A stretch of 36,671 nt of DNA, taken from the NCBI GenBank assembly GCA_947451925.1, contig CANGAW010000029.1, forward strand, positions 1 through 36,671, read 5' to 3'. This DNA is from Burkholderiales bacterium. GTDB taxonomy: Bacteria; Pseudomonadota; Gammaproteobacteria; Burkholderiales; Burkholderiaceae_D. Position 1 is the first letter of the stretch. Each line of letters begins with the position of its first letter. The position numbers and the translations under genes are program-made. The notes beneath the pieces were generated by a model, which ran no database searches, was not told the DNA's origin, and worked only from the letters and a program-made list of their open reading frames with translations. Shown here one piece after another: positions 15,294-24,342 of the stretch.

Positions 15294-15623
15294 TTAATGC
15301 AGCTGGTGCTTAAGTTCAGACAATTCCTGATGCGCCTTCATCACCGCATTTTTCAAGGCTTCGTCAATATTATCGGAGCGTTGACAAGCATCTCTTGCCC
15401 GGTCGCCCAGTGCTTCAAGATCATCGACGCACTGAAGGATACTTTTTTGGTCTTGCGATTGCTGCAGTTCCTGTCTGGCTCTTTCGGAACCCTGGTCGAG
15501 TTCGGCAATACTGGATTTCAAATCGTCCGAAACATTATCACTTCGCTCACACGTCGCTGCTGCCTGATGAATGGTCTCTTCAATTTTTGTAAAACGCTGC
15601 CGGATTTCGTTCGCTTGCATCAT
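15294..15623 (-). CDS. Small coiled-coil protein with internal duplication, function unknown
   Basis: This 109-aa, fully helical, charged protein has no signal peptide or membrane segment. It contains two similar blocks: CERSDNVSDDLKSSIAELDQ (about residues 25-44) and CQRSDNIDEALKNAVMKAHQ (about 79-98), each with a cysteine followed by R-S-D-N. The repeat unit is about 54 residues. The heptad-like spacing of Leu/Ile and Glu/Gln suggests a coiled-coil or helical hairpin that may dimerise. AGGAG stands seven bases before the first of two adjacent ATGs. I do not recognise a family. The paired cysteines might form disulfides or bind metal, but there is no direct evidence. Confidence 0.7.
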   Translation of the reverse strand: MMQANEIRQRFTKIEETIHQAAATCERSDNVSDDLKSSIAELDQGSERARQELQQSQDQKSILQCVDDLEALGDRARDACQRSDNIDEALKNAVMKAHQELSELKHQLH

Positions 15624-15747
15624 GATGACACTCCTGTTGAAGTTTAAACACCAGAGAATCCCTGCTGCATTTTGATAAAAGCGCGCCGCTGAAGTTCCGC
15701 CTTGCTCATTGGCTGGTTTGATCTTGATCTCGTTGCGCGATCATCCC

Positions 15748-16407
15748 TTACGATGCATGTTGGGCAGCCCGTGCCAGTAGCGCCGCCACGTCTTCATCAC
15801 TGGTTTGCCCGAATGCGGCGTAGGCCAGACCGACGGCATAAAACGGCTCGGGTCGATGCAGATAAACCAGCGCGTCAGCCAGCAAACTGATTTTTTCACA
15901 GGCACTAACCGACAACACCGGCACGGCTACGGTTATGCGATGCACTTGTCTGGCACGCAGGGCCGCAATCGCCACTTCCATTGTGCAGCCGGTAGCGATG
16001 CCGTCATCCACCAGAATGACATCGCGGTCTGACAGCGCAGGCGAAGGCCTGTTGCCACGATAAAGATGTTCGCGTCTTTGCAATTCCTGAGTTTCCCGCC
16101 GCACCACGTCAGCGACATCGGCCTGCGAAATATTTTCTGCGGCGATCACTTCCGGTGTCACCACCATAAGGCCACCACTGGCTAACGCACCCATCGCAAA
16201 TTCTTCGTGAAGCGGCACGCCGAGCTTACGCACCACCAGCACATCAAGCGGCAAGTGCAAGGCCTGCGCAATTTCAAACCCCACAGGTACCCCGCCACGC
16301 GGCAAGGCCAGCACCAGAGCCTGCGGCGAAGTCGTCGCCTGCAAACGGGCCGCTAATAACTGCCCTGCTTCCTTACGGCTTTTCAGCAAAAACGCGCGAT
16401 GTCGCAT
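15748..16407 (-). CDS. Phosphoribosyltransferase family protein
   Basis: This 219-aa type I phosphoribosyltransferase fold has the PRPP-binding loop DVILVDDGIATGCTM (about residues 129-143), preceded by the LVLALPRGGVPVGFEIA and LDVLVVRKLGVP segments seen in this subgroup. The subgroup is often found as stand-alone predicted phosphoribosyltransferases in stress or dormancy regions, and sometimes fused to dienelactone-hydrolase-like domains. Here it stands alone. The specific base or substrate is unknown. It is cytoplasmic, since no signal peptide is visible. It diverges from the nuclease gene, with 136 bases between the two starts. The ribosome binding site is weak. An in-frame upstream start cannot be excluded, but MRHRAFLLKSRKEAGQLLA fits the family beginning. 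Confidence 0.85.
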   Translation of the reverse strand: MRHRAFLLKSRKEAGQLLAARLQATTSPQALVLALPRGGVPVGFEIAQALHLPLDVLVVRKLGVPLHEEFAMGALASGGLMVVTPEVIAAENISQADVADVVRRETQELQRREHLYRGNRPSPALSDRDVILVDDGIATGCTMEVAIAALRARQVHRITVAVPVLSVSACEKISLLADALVYLHRPEPFYAVGLAYAAFGQTSDEDVAALLARAAQHAS

Positions 16408-16543
16408 ACCGGTTTGAATGACGTTGCGATGAAAAGATCAATATTTCTTTTATGCAAAATTTCTGTAAAGAATGTAATCTCAGCCCGCGGAACTTCGCCA
16501 CTGCAGAGCCTTCGAATCTGAGTGTGTTTTTGAAAAGAGCGGA

Positions 16544-17320
16544 ATGAAAAAATTCTTCAGCCTCTGGCTGAGCTTGCTGTTGTCGCACAGTGTGGCAGCG
16601 CAAACCACGGCCTGCCTGAACCATTTTGTCGAGCATACGGCACCGACCCTGACCCGGCCGGCGTTGCAGAGCAAAGCAGTGGGTCTGTGCTACGAAGCTT
16701 TTGCCGTAATGCACTCGGGTGTCTCGCGCACGCCTTTATGGTCAGCCGAACATTTGACGCGTGACAGTCTGGCGCAGGCAAGAACGGTGAAACGCGAGAA
16801 TACGTTTCATGCAGAAATAACGCTGCCACCCGAAGACCGGGCACAACTCCATGACTATGCCGGTTCCGGCTTTGATCGCGGTCACATGTCGCCGGCGGCC
16901 GACATGCCCACGGTGCAAGCGCAATACGAAAGCTTTTCGCTGGCGAATATGATTCCGCAAAACCGGCAGAACAATCAAATTTTATGGTCGGCCATTGAAG
17001 GGGCGACCCGTCATCTGACGCAACAGCGCGGCGAGCTTTATGTGATTACCGGCCCCGTTTTTGAAGGCGATAAAATTGACCGCATCCATGCCCGCGTGTT
17101 TGTGCCAACCCACGTTTTCAAGGCCATTTACGACCCGGTGCAAAAAGAAGCCGCGGCCTGGATTGCGCCCAATATTGCTGGCAATACTTATGAAGTGATA
17201 TCGATTGCGGAACTGGAAAAACGGATTAACATTAACCTCTTCCCCAGCCTGCCCGCCGCCATCAAAAACAAGGCAACCGCTTTGCCCGAGCCACGAATAC
17301 GCAGCCGTCAGCCACGCTAA
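16544..17320 (+). CDS. Secreted DNA/RNA non-specific endonuclease (NUC1/Serratia nuclease family)
   Basis: This 258-aa exported nuclease has a signal peptide covering about residues 1-19 (KKFFSLWLSLLLSHSVAA). The beta-beta-alpha-metal active site is complete: DRGHMSPAADM provides His114, followed by Asn135, Asn144 and Glu152 in SLANMIPQNRQNN and WSAIEG. The spacings 114-135-144-152 equal those of Serratia nuclease His89-Asn110-Asn119-Glu127. It should therefore cleave DNA and RNA in the periplasm or medium with Mg2+. No immunity protein or secretion effector marker is adjacent, so it looks like a nutritional or housekeeping nuclease and not a toxin. The ATG at 16544 has GAGCGG ahead of it. 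It is followed after 15 bases by a small unknown gene, probably in the same transcript. Confidence 0.93.
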   Translation: MKKFFSLWLSLLLSHSVAAQTTACLNHFVEHTAPTLTRPALQSKAVGLCYEAFAVMHSGVSRTPLWSAEHLTRDSLAQARTVKRENTFHAEITLPPEDRAQLHDYAGSGFDRGHMSPAADMPTVQAQYESFSLANMIPQNRQNNQILWSAIEGATRHLTQQRGELYVITGPVFEGDKIDRIHARVFVPTHVFKAIYDPVQKEAAAWIAPNIAGNTYEVISIAELEKRININLFPSLPAAIKNKATALPEPRIRSRQPR

Positions 17321-17335
17321 CATCAGGGAGTAGAG

Positions 17336-17587
17336 ATGGCCACCTTGCAGCCCTTCCAGAACGAAGCCGATTCCATCACCATCGGTGAACTCACCATAGA
17401 AAACCGTCTGGATCAGCTCGAACTCTATGGTTCGCTGGCAATCAGCCGGGATCAGACCGGTTTGCAGCTGGCGCTGGAATTAAAGGGCCTGATCGACGAA
17501 GCGGTCCGGCATCTGCAGTCGGTTGCAGATTTGCCAGCGGTGATTGAACTGAAACCGACGGACAGCGTCGACAATCCTTTCAAATAG
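17336..17587 (+). CDS. Small conserved-looking hypothetical protein, 83 aa
   Basis: This soluble acidic protein begins MATLQPFQNEADSITIGELTIENRLDQLEL and ends in VADLPAVIELKPTDSVDNPFK. The central part (LQLALELKGLIDEAVRHLQS) forms an amphipathic helix. No motif is recognised. Its start is supported by AGGGAG (AGGGAGTAGAG) just upstream, and it lies only 15 bases after the nuclease gene on the same strand. That spacing suggests co-transcription, but nothing in the sequence indicates an immunity function: the nuclease is exported and no nuclease-inhibitor fold is evident. Confidence 0.7.
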   Translation: MATLQPFQNEADSITIGELTIENRLDQLELYGSLAISRDQTGLQLALELKGLIDEAVRHLQSVADLPAVIELKPTDSVDNPFK

Positions 17588-17701
17588 GTTAAGTCCGCAA
17601 GCTTCATAGTCACAACTGGCAGCCTGCATCCGCATTCAATAACAGACGCTGGTGAGGCAAAGCTGTCATACTGCGGCCTTCCCCTCTTGAAGAAACACCC
17701 C

Positions 17702-19924
17702 ATGACGTCAGCTCCCGCCAACCTGACCGCGCCGCCGCTATTTCGCGCCGATTTGAAACCTGCCCCATTTCTGCCTATGTCCATGGCGGAGATGCAGGCC
17801 TTGGGCTGGGACAGTTGTGATGTGATTCTGGTCACCGGCGACGCCTATATCGACCATCCCAGCTTTGGTATGGCACTGGTAGGTCGACTGCTGGAAGCAC
17901 AAGGTTTCCGGGTTGGCATCATCAGCCAGCCGGACTGGTTGTCGGCCGACGCCTTCCGTGCGCTGGGCAAACCGAATCTGTATTTCGGCATCACCGCCGG
18001 CAATATGGATTCAATGATCAACCGCTATACAGCGGATCGTAAAATCCGCACCGACGATGCTTACACCGCAGGCGGCGAACCCAACAAGCGGCCTGACCGC
18101 GCAGTGACCGTCTATGCGCAGCGCGCCCGCGAAGCGTTTCCCGGCACCGCCATCGTCATTGGCAGTATCGAAGCCAGCCTGCGGCGTATTGCACACTATG
18201 ACTATTGGTCAGACACGGTACGCCGCTCGGTTTTGCCCGACTCAAAAGCCGATCTGCTTATTTTCGGCAATGCCGAACGCGCATTGGTCAGCCTGACCCA
18301 CAGACTGGCGGCAGGCGAATCGATCAAGACGATCCGCGACTTGCGTGGCACCGCCTTCATGGTGCCGTCCGGCTGGAAACCGGCTGATGACTGGAGCGTG
18401 ATCGACTCAACCCGCGTGGACACGCCGGGCAAAGTCGAAGTCCACCCTGACCCGTACGAAATGAAGGAAAAAGATCCAGAGGCTTGCGGCACCGATGGCG
18501 CAGATGCCGCAGATGCCGCACCGGTTGTGCAACCTATCCGCATCATGACGCGAGAAGAACGGCTGGCACAGCAAAAGGAAATCCGTGACAAGAGCGTGAT
18601 CCGCCTGCCCTCTTACGAGGCCGTCAAAGCCGATCCGGTAACCTACGCCCATGCGTCGCGTGTCTTTCACGTGGAATCCAATCCCGGCAATGCTCGCGCG
18701 CTGGTGCAGGCGCATGGCGAACGTGATGTCTGGCTCAATCCGCCGCCGCTGCCGCTGGCCATGGACGAGATGGACCATGTGTATGACCTGCCCTATGCAC
18801 GGGCGCCGCATCCCGCCTATGGCAAAGCTAAAATTCCGGCCTGGGACATGATCCGTTTTTCGGTCAACATCATGCGCGGCTGCTTTGGTGGCTGCACCTT
18901 CTGCTCCATTACCGAGCATGAAGGACGCATCATTCAAAGCCGCTCCGAGCCGTCCATCCTGCGTGAAATTGAACTCATCCGCGACAAGACCAAGGGCTTT
19001 AACGGCACGATCTCGGACCTTGGTGGACCGACTGCCAATATGTACCGGCTGGCTTGCAAGGACAAGAAAGTGGAAGAATCCTGCCGGCGCCTGTCCTGCG
19101 TCTATCCGACCATCTGCTCCAACCTCAATACCGATCACAGCAAACTGATTCAGCTTTACCGCCGCGCGCGCGAAATTCCGGGCGTGAAGAAAATTCTGGT
19201 CAGTTCCGGCTTGCGTTATGACCTGGCGGTGCGCTCGCCCGAGTATGTAAAAGAACTGGTCACGCATCATGTAGGTGGCTTGCTAAAAATCGCGCCCGAG
19301 CATTCCGAAGAAGGCCCGCTGACCAAGATGATGAAGCCGGGCATGGGCTCTTACTATAAATTTAAAGAGCTGTTCGACAAGTATTCGAAAGAAGCCGGCA
19401 AAGAACAGTACTTAATTCCCTATTTCATCGCCGCCCATCCGGGTACCACCGATGAAGACATGCTCAACCTGGCGTTGTGGCTAAAGCAAAATGATTTCAG
19501 GCTGGACAAAGTGCAGACCTTTTTGCCCACGCCCATGGCGATGGCCACCACTATGTATCACACGCGCAAAAACCCGCTGAAAAAAATCAGCAAGGATTCG
19601 GAAACGGTGGAGACACCGCGGCTGGCAAAGATCCGGCGCTTGCACAAAGCTTTGCTGCGCTATCACGATCCGGTGAACTGGGAAAGCATACGCGAGGGGC
19701 TGCAGCGCATGGGCCGCAGTGACTTGATCGGCAGCGGGCCGCAGCATTTGGTCCCGCGCACCGATGTGGTCCTGGACAAACGCCGGGATGAAACCCCTAC
19801 GCTGAACCGGCTGGCGAAAAAATTTGGCCAGAACAAGCCAAGACCGGGTGGTGCGGTCAAAACCGGCGGCTCAGGTACAACAAGAAACAAGCCGGTGACG
19901 CAGCAGCGGAAAAGGCCGGCCTGA
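17702..19924 (+). CDS. ygiQ: YgiQ-family radical SAM protein
   Basis: This large radical SAM enzyme of 740 aa has the N-terminal YgiQ domain ([35 protein letters not shown]) followed by a radical SAM core. The 4Fe-4S motif is CFGGCTFC, with Cys394, Cys398 and Cys401. The C-terminal DUF3362-like segment includes [19 protein letters not shown] and ends in a Lys/Arg/Gly-rich tail. The reaction is not known for the family. The ATG at 17702 is preferred over a TTG five codons earlier because the conserved region starts well downstream and the family usually begins near here. Its end faces the lipoprotein array with only 31 bases between them. Confidence 0.93.
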   Translation: MTSAPANLTAPPLFRADLKPAPFLPMSMAEMQALGWDSCDVILVTGDAYIDHPSFGMALVGRLLEAQGFRVGIISQPDWLSADAFRALGKPNLYFGITAGNMDSMINRYTADRKIRTDDAYTAGGEPNKRPDRAVTVYAQRAREAFPGTAIVIGSIEASLRRIAHYDYWSDTVRRSVLPDSKADLLIFGNAERALVSLTHRLAAGESIKTIRDLRGTAFMVPSGWKPADDWSVIDSTRVDTPGKVEVHPDPYEMKEKDPEACGTDGADAADAAPVVQPIRIMTREERLAQQKEIRDKSVIRLPSYEAVKADPVTYAHASRVFHVESNPGNARALVQAHGERDVWLNPPPLPLAMDEMDHVYDLPYARAPHPAYGKAKIPAWDMIRFSVNIMRGCFGGCTFCSITEHEGRIIQSRSEPSILREIELIRDKTKGFNGTISDLGGPTANMYRLACKDKKVEESCRRLSCVYPTICSNLNTDHSKLIQLYRRAREIPGVKKILVSSGLRYDLAVRSPEYVKELVTHHVGGLLKIAPEHSEEGPLTKMMKPGMGSYYKFKELFDKYSKEAGKEQYLIPYFIAAHPGTTDEDMLNLALWLKQNDFRLDKVQTFLPTPMAMATTMYHTRKNPLKKISKDSETVETPRLAKIRRLHKALLRYHDPVNWESIREGLQRMGRSDLIGSGPQHLVPRTDVVLDKRRDETPTLNRLAKKFGQNKPRPGGAVKTGGSGTTRNKPVTQQRKRPA

Positions 19925-19955
19925 GCTATTCACAATATTTTTTATAATGACTAAA

Positions 19956-21287
19956 TCAGGGAAAATTAAATATCGTTTGTCCGGCAATGCCGTTTAATTC
20001 TTTGGCATTGGAAAAATCGGGATTAATCCGGACAGTAATATTTGACCCTGATTGCCCAAAAGAACTGGCTACTGAACTGAAGGCAAGGTAATTGATCACT
20101 TGAGGCGCGGCAGCAGCCAATGTGCTGGTGTAAATTGCGTCCTGAAAAATTGCGGTCAATATGGTGTAACCATAATCGACTGCCACACCAGTGCTGCCCG
20201 GCAAATTTACAATAAGAAAAACTTCAACAGGTAATAATTCTTGTTGAAAATTCGGGGCATTTTCCTGTGTTTTTGCAATAGTTACCCTTGACTGCGTTTT
20301 CTGGTCTGAAGCGTCGAGATTAATCGCTTCCTTGAGCGCCAAAAATTGCATAGGCTTGACACTACTGGACACAGGAAAATTATAAATAACTTTGGTCGCA
20401 TAGTTTGGTGAAGATAGAACGACCTGATACCGGTCATTATCACCACTTGTATAAGGCAATTGCGTCAGTTTTACAACGCCGCTACTCGCCGGCATTTTAT
20501 TTCTTACAATTTTCCCATTACGCTGCGCACTGACGACGACCGTTCCATCGGTCGTACCCAGATTTATTTCAATGCTGCCCATCTTTGATAAATCTGTCGC
20601 AGTGGCAGTCGGGGTATAGATATATTTATCAACAGGAATACTAAGTTCATTTCTTTTTGCAATTGAGCGCAAATTCAAGGTTATGCCCAAAGAGGCGGTA
20701 GCAGCATTTTTTATTTCGATATTTGTGCCAATCACAAAGGCTTCTGATTGCGGAGAGCGCAAATAGATTGGAAATACTTTCCCGTTCTGATCACCACTAT
20801 TTCCAACAAGGTAATTAGGCCAATAGATGGAATCATTTTTGGCAAACACCAGCTTCACACTCTGATAAATACCAGCTGGCAGACTACCCTGCGCCAGCAG
20901 CTGTGTTCTGTCCGTGAAATTCAAAAAATTATCACTAATAATGGTCGGCATTGTGACATCCCGCCAGCCTGTCGCGTCGGCTGCAGCATTGGGATCAAGA
21001 TGAACCTGAACGCGATTAATACTCAGATTAATCTCGCTAAATCCAAGCATCGGATTTGTTTCCAAAAATATTTGGAGCTGCCCGCTTGATGTTACGGGAG
21101 GTGGCGTCGAGGGCCCTATAAAAGAACCGTCAGATGAACCGACTACCGGAACGGATTGGGGGTTGGAGCCAGATGATGCAGGGTTGCCAGAAGGATTCCG
21201 TAGCGTGACATTGTCGCTGCCACAACCTGCTAGTGTTGCTAGTAATCCGAACACTACGGGCAGAATCCATTTTTTTCTAACAATCAT
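19956..21287 (-). CDS. DUF4382-type lipoprotein, copy 3 of a tandem array
   Basis: This 443-aa predicted lipoprotein has a signal sequence (KKWILPVVFGLLATLAGC) with lipobox LAGC and lipidated Cys22, then a Ser/Pro/Gly-rich tether, then a DUF4382-like domain starting GQLQIFLETNPMLGFSEINLSINRVQVHL. The rest is beta-rich with no catalytic motif. Function is unknown; such proteins are thought to be surface or periplasmic. The start at 21287 has TTGGAG seven bases ahead; an in-frame codon eight positions earlier lacks one. It is the last of three paralogues on the minus strand, 65 bases after the second copy and closely similar to it from the DUF4382 domain to the end. Codon choice is more AT-rich than in flanking genes, compatible with horizontal origin or relaxed selection. 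Confidence 0.8.
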   Translation of the reverse strand: MIVRKKWILPVVFGLLATLAGCGSDNVTLRNPSGNPASSGSNPQSVPVVGSSDGSFIGPSTPPPVTSSGQLQIFLETNPMLGFSEINLSINRVQVHLDPNAAADATGWRDVTMPTIISDNFLNFTDRTQLLAQGSLPAGIYQSVKLVFAKNDSIYWPNYLVGNSGDQNGKVFPIYLRSPQSEAFVIGTNIEIKNAATASLGITLNLRSIAKRNELSIPVDKYIYTPTATATDLSKMGSIEINLGTTDGTVVVSAQRNGKIVRNKMPASSGVVKLTQLPYTSGDNDRYQVVLSSPNYATKVIYNFPVSSSVKPMQFLALKEAINLDASDQKTQSRVTIAKTQENAPNFQQELLPVEVFLIVNLPGSTGVAVDYGYTILTAIFQDAIYTSTLAAAAPQVINYLAFSSVASSFGQSGSNITVRINPDFSNAKELNGIAGQTIFNFP

Positions 21288-21352
21288 TTTCCGCTCCAAT
21301 ACGGCGATCAAATAATTACAAAAAAATTTCTTATAAACTCTATTGAGCAGAA

Positions 21353-22696
21353 TCAGCGAACATTAAATACTGTTTGTCCGGCAACCCCATTTGTTTCTTT
21401 GGCATTGGAAAAATCGGGATTAATGCGGACAACAATATTTGACCCTGACTGCCCAAAAGAACTACCCACTGAACTGAATGCTAAGTAATTGATTACTTGA
21501 GGCACGGCAGCAGCCAATGTGCTTGTGTAAATTGCATTTTGTGAATATGAGGTCAATAAAGGGGTATAACCATAATCGACTGCTACGCGAGTGTTGTCCG
21601 GTAAAGTCACTATGAGAAAAACTTCAACAGCCAATAATTCTTGCTCTGTAGCTGGGGCATTTACCTGTGTTTGAACAATAGATACGCGCGACTGCGTTTT
21701 CTGATTTGAAGCGTCGAGATTAACAGCTTCCTTCAGTGCCAAAAACTGCATAGGTTTATTGCTACTGGATACAGGGAAGTTATAGATAACTTTGGTTGCG
21801 AAATTTGGCGAAGACATAACGACCAGGTATCTGTCGTTATCTCCGTTTGAAAAAGGCAATTGCGTCAGTTTTACCACCCCGGTAGCCGCCGGAATTTTAT
21901 TCCTCACAATTATCCCATCGCGCTGCGCACTGACAACGACCGTTCCATCCGTCGTACCCAGATTAATTTCAATACTCCCCGCCTTTGATAAGTCTGTTGC
22001 TGTGGCAATCGGCGTATAGGTATATTTGCCAACGGGAGAATCAAGATCATTATTTTTTGCAAGGGATCGCAAATTCAAGGTAATACCCAATGCGGCGGTT
22101 TCAGCATTTTTAACTTCAATATTTGCGCCAATGATGAAAGCTTCTGATTGCGGTGAACGTAAATAGATGGGGAATACTTTTTGATTTTGATTGCCAGTGT
22201 TTCCGATCAGGTAATTAGGCCAATTAATAGAGTCGTTTTTGGCAAATACCAGCTTCACACTTTTATAAATGCCGACAGGCAGACTGCCCTGTGCCAGGAA
22301 TTGCGTGTTGTCTGTAAATTTCAAAAAATTATCACTGATGATGGTTGGCATTGTGACGTCGCGCCAGCCCGTCGCGTCGGCTGCGGCGTTGGCATCAAGA
22401 TGAACCTGAACCCGATTAATACTCAGGTTAATCTCGCTAAAACCAACAGCCGGATTCGTCTCCAGAAAAACTTTGAGTTGCCCTGACGCGACGGGAGACG
22501 GAGACACGACCGGTAAACCAGAAACTGAACCTGCTGACGACCCCGTTGCAGGAATCGATGTCGGGCTGATTACCGGGCTTACGACCGGAGGCGTTGTCGG
22601 AGCAACGCTGGCAGTGGCCACATCACCGCCACATCCGGCAATAATCATCAACAATCCTGAACAAATAATTAAAACCCCTGTGATCCGATTAAACAT
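21353..22696 (-). CDS. DUF4382-type lipoprotein, copy 2 of a tandem array
   Basis: This 447-aa paralogue of the next gene has signal sequence ITGVLIICSGLLMIIAGC, lipobox IAGC and lipidated Cys22. A low-complexity Val/Thr/Ser/Pro tether (about residues 25-70) leads into GQLKVFLETNPAVGFSEINLSINRVQVHL. Long identical blocks are shared with copy 3, for example GWRDVTMPTIISDNFL, INLGTTDGTVVVSAQR and FSSVGSSFGQSGSNI. The two differ mainly in the tether. This pattern points to a recent duplication in which the tether has been free to drift. CGGGAG lies ahead of the ATG. It follows copy 1 by 42 bases, so all three are probably one transcript. Confidence 0.82.
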   Translation of the reverse strand: MFNRITGVLIICSGLLMIIAGCGGDVATASVAPTTPPVVSPVISPTSIPATGSSAGSVSGLPVVSPSPVASGQLKVFLETNPAVGFSEINLSINRVQVHLDANAAADATGWRDVTMPTIISDNFLKFTDNTQFLAQGSLPVGIYKSVKLVFAKNDSINWPNYLIGNTGNQNQKVFPIYLRSPQSEAFIIGANIEVKNAETAALGITLNLRSLAKNNDLDSPVGKYTYTPIATATDLSKAGSIEINLGTTDGTVVVSAQRDGIIVRNKIPAATGVVKLTQLPFSNGDNDRYLVVMSSPNFATKVIYNFPVSSSNKPMQFLALKEAVNLDASNQKTQSRVSIVQTQVNAPATEQELLAVEVFLIVTLPDNTRVAVDYGYTPLLTSYSQNAIYTSTLAAAVPQVINYLAFSSVGSSFGQSGSNIVVRINPDFSNAKETNGVAGQTVFNVR

Positions 22697-22738
22697 TATC
22701 TGCTCCCGGATGAGAATTTAAGACAGTAAAAACACGGA

Positions 22739-24025
22739 TCACGGTGCGCAACCAGTGACAAAGCAAAAAACGCTGAGTGAGCCGGCGGAATTCAGATCAG
22801 GGTCGGTCCGGATAACAAAATTATGTATTGCCTGATTTAATCCAAGGAAAGCCAGAAATGGGGTGGTGTAATCACCGACCTTCGGTGCGTCGTTCGCAAA
22901 ATCGATTTTTATTTTTCTGCTCAAGGTAGTCGGAATTAATTCCGCAGTAGCAGACACGGTATAAGCGACCACTACGGCAGGATCCGACGACGTAGCACCC
23001 AGTTTTTGCACCAGCTCCGTACCCATGACGCCCATCACTTCCGAGCCGGACGATTTACTGGCCGTTGCATAAACAGTCTGTGTCTGCGCGGCTTCCATTG
23101 GAATGGCGAAATAACTGGCTTGTGTAACAAAACCGGCTTCAACCGGCACATTTTTGATTATTTTTGTAATGTAATTGGCAGAAGTTATAACCAGCTGATA
23201 AGCATTGTCCGGCCCGCTCAGCGCCGGCAATTGATTCAATACCACCGGGCCATCGCTTGCCTTGGCCGGCGCGTACTGGCTGCGGATTATTTTTCCATTG
23301 CGCTGCGCACTGACTAACACCGGATAATCATGGTCGCCGACGGTGATGGCAATACTGCCAGTTTGATTGAGCGTCATTGCCTGGGCGACAGGTTTATAGG
23401 TAAAGCTTTGATCCGCCATCGCAAACAAGGAACGCAAATCCATTGTGACCCCTGCCTTGGTGATGGCATTGGGTTTGATCTCCAACTCCACCGGAATCAA
23501 TAAACCGTCTGCCATCGAAGCCGGGTAATTAACAAGAAATTCTTCTGCAACCGATGCACCCGTATTAGCCAGAACATAATTGCGCCGGATTTCACCGGCT
23601 TTGTTTGGTCTAAATGTAATCTTTAATTTTTTATACAAACCAGCTGGCACCGGACTATCGCTACCACGATAAGTTAGGGGAAGATCCTGCGTGACAAATT
23701 TGGAAAAGTCGATGGCGGTGCCTTGTAATGCGCCATTGAGCGGCACATCTTGCCAGCCATCGGAAGTAGCAGTCGCTGCACTATTGGCATTAATCTGAAT
23801 GTTGCTGATGCAAAGATTAATTTCGTAGAAACCCAATACATTTCCACTGGTCAGAAAATAACTGGGGTTGCTGCGTAAAACAATTTCAAGAAAGCCGGGT
23901 TTACCAGAGCCTGTCGGGGTGGTGGGGGTCGACACACCTGTTTTAACATCACCACCACAAGCCAACACACTGAGCGTCAGCGCTGACACGATCAGCCATT
24001 TGAAAAACTTTAGCCAGTGACGCAT
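22739..24025 (-). CDS. DUF4382-type lipoprotein, copy 1 (most diverged) of a tandem array
   Basis: This 428-aa protein comes first in the array. Its signal sequence (FFKWLIVSALTLSVLAC) puts the lipid-modified Cys at residue 23, with VLAC a less perfect lipobox than in the other two. A short Thr/Pro/Gly tether leads to GKPGFLEIVLRSNPSYFLTSG, GFYEINLCISNIQINANSAA and GWQDVPLNGALQGTAIDFSKF. These segments align in order with the corresponding blocks of copies 2 and 3 but with many substitutions. The IRSQYAPAKASDGPVVLNQLPALSG block likewise corresponds to the KLTQLP block of the others. Two cysteines near the C terminus (VFCFVTGCAP) are absent from the paralogues and could form a disulfide. AAGGAG supports the ATG at 24025. 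Confidence 0.8.
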   Translation of the reverse strand: MRHWLKFFKWLIVSALTLSVLACGGDVKTGVSTPTTPTGSGKPGFLEIVLRSNPSYFLTSGNVLGFYEINLCISNIQINANSAATATSDGWQDVPLNGALQGTAIDFSKFVTQDLPLTYRGSDSPVPAGLYKKLKITFRPNKAGEIRRNYVLANTGASVAEEFLVNYPASMADGLLIPVELEIKPNAITKAGVTMDLRSLFAMADQSFTYKPVAQAMTLNQTGSIAITVGDHDYPVLVSAQRNGKIIRSQYAPAKASDGPVVLNQLPALSGPDNAYQLVITSANYITKIIKNVPVEAGFVTQASYFAIPMEAAQTQTVYATASKSSGSEVMGVMGTELVQKLGATSSDPAVVVAYTVSATAELIPTTLSRKIKIDFANDAPKVGDYTTPFLAFLGLNQAIHNFVIRTDPDLNSAGSLSVFCFVTGCAP

Positions 24026-24167
24026 AGCTACTCCTTGTGCAGGAAACAATCGCCGATCATCGGAATTTATTGGTATTTTTCAACCTAACCCGCGAGTTAT
24101 GTGGCGCAGACCATGAAAAGGTTCGGATAAGCCAGAAAGGCGAGGAATAGCGCAGAAGGGAACAGAC

Positions 24168-24195
24168 GAAAAAAAACCGATCGCGTGGATCGGTT
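24168..24195 (-). terminator. Rho-independent terminator of tRNA-Val
   Basis: On the minus strand, AACCGATC and GATCGGTT form an 8-bp stem with a five-base loop, followed by a run of T (24174-24168). It lies about 30 bases after the tRNA 3' end. Confidence 0.85.
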
Positions 24196-24226
24196 ATTTA
24201 TCTCTGTCAGACTGACAGGACCAGAA

Positions 24227-24301
24227 TGGTGGGAAGTGCTGGTTTCGAACCAGCGACCTATCGCGTGTGAGGCGATCGCTCTACCCCTGAGCTAACCTCC
24301 C
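24227..24301 (-). tRNA. tRNA-Val (anticodon CAC)
   Basis: The minus strand folds into a full cloverleaf of 75 nt. The acceptor stem is GGGAGGT/ACTTCCC, with one G-U pair. The D arm (GCTC-AGGGGTA-GAGC), anticodon stem ATCGC/GCGAT, loop CTCACAC with anticodon CAC, T arm GCTGG-TTCGAAA-CCAGC and an encoded CCA end are all present. It reads valine GUG codons. It lies just downstream of dnaQ on the same strand but has its own promoter and terminator. Confidence 0.95.
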
Positions 24302-24313
24302 GGGTCGGCGCGA

Positions 24314-24342
24314 ATTATCGCACAGTCGCCCAATACTATCAA
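24314..24342 (-). promoter_or_regulatory. Promoter of tRNA-Val
   Basis: On the minus strand, TTGATA (24342-24337) and GATAAT (24319-24314) are separated by exactly 17 bases, predicting a start about six bases before the tRNA. The -35 element overlaps the dnaQ stop codon (24341-24339). Confidence 0.7.

Noticed and set aside
15717..15731. TTGAT-N4-ATCTC as an FNR-type box upstream of the coiled-coil gene
   Set aside because: Only eight of ten positions match, there is no associated promoter, and such matches are expected by chance in AT-rich stretches.
16544..17587. Nuclease plus small downstream gene as a toxin-immunity pair
   Set aside because: The nuclease has an ordinary signal peptide and no toxin delivery domain. 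The small protein has no signal peptide and no inhibitor-like feature.
18407..19270. 287-codon open frame opposite the YgiQ radical SAM gene
   Set aside because: The plus strand encodes the conserved radical SAM core here. The reverse frame has no family features or ribosome binding site.
19956..24025. Lipoprotein array as an insertion sequence or direct DNA repeat
   Set aside because: There is no transposase, terminal inverted repeat or target duplication. The similarity follows the protein-coding units and is not exact.
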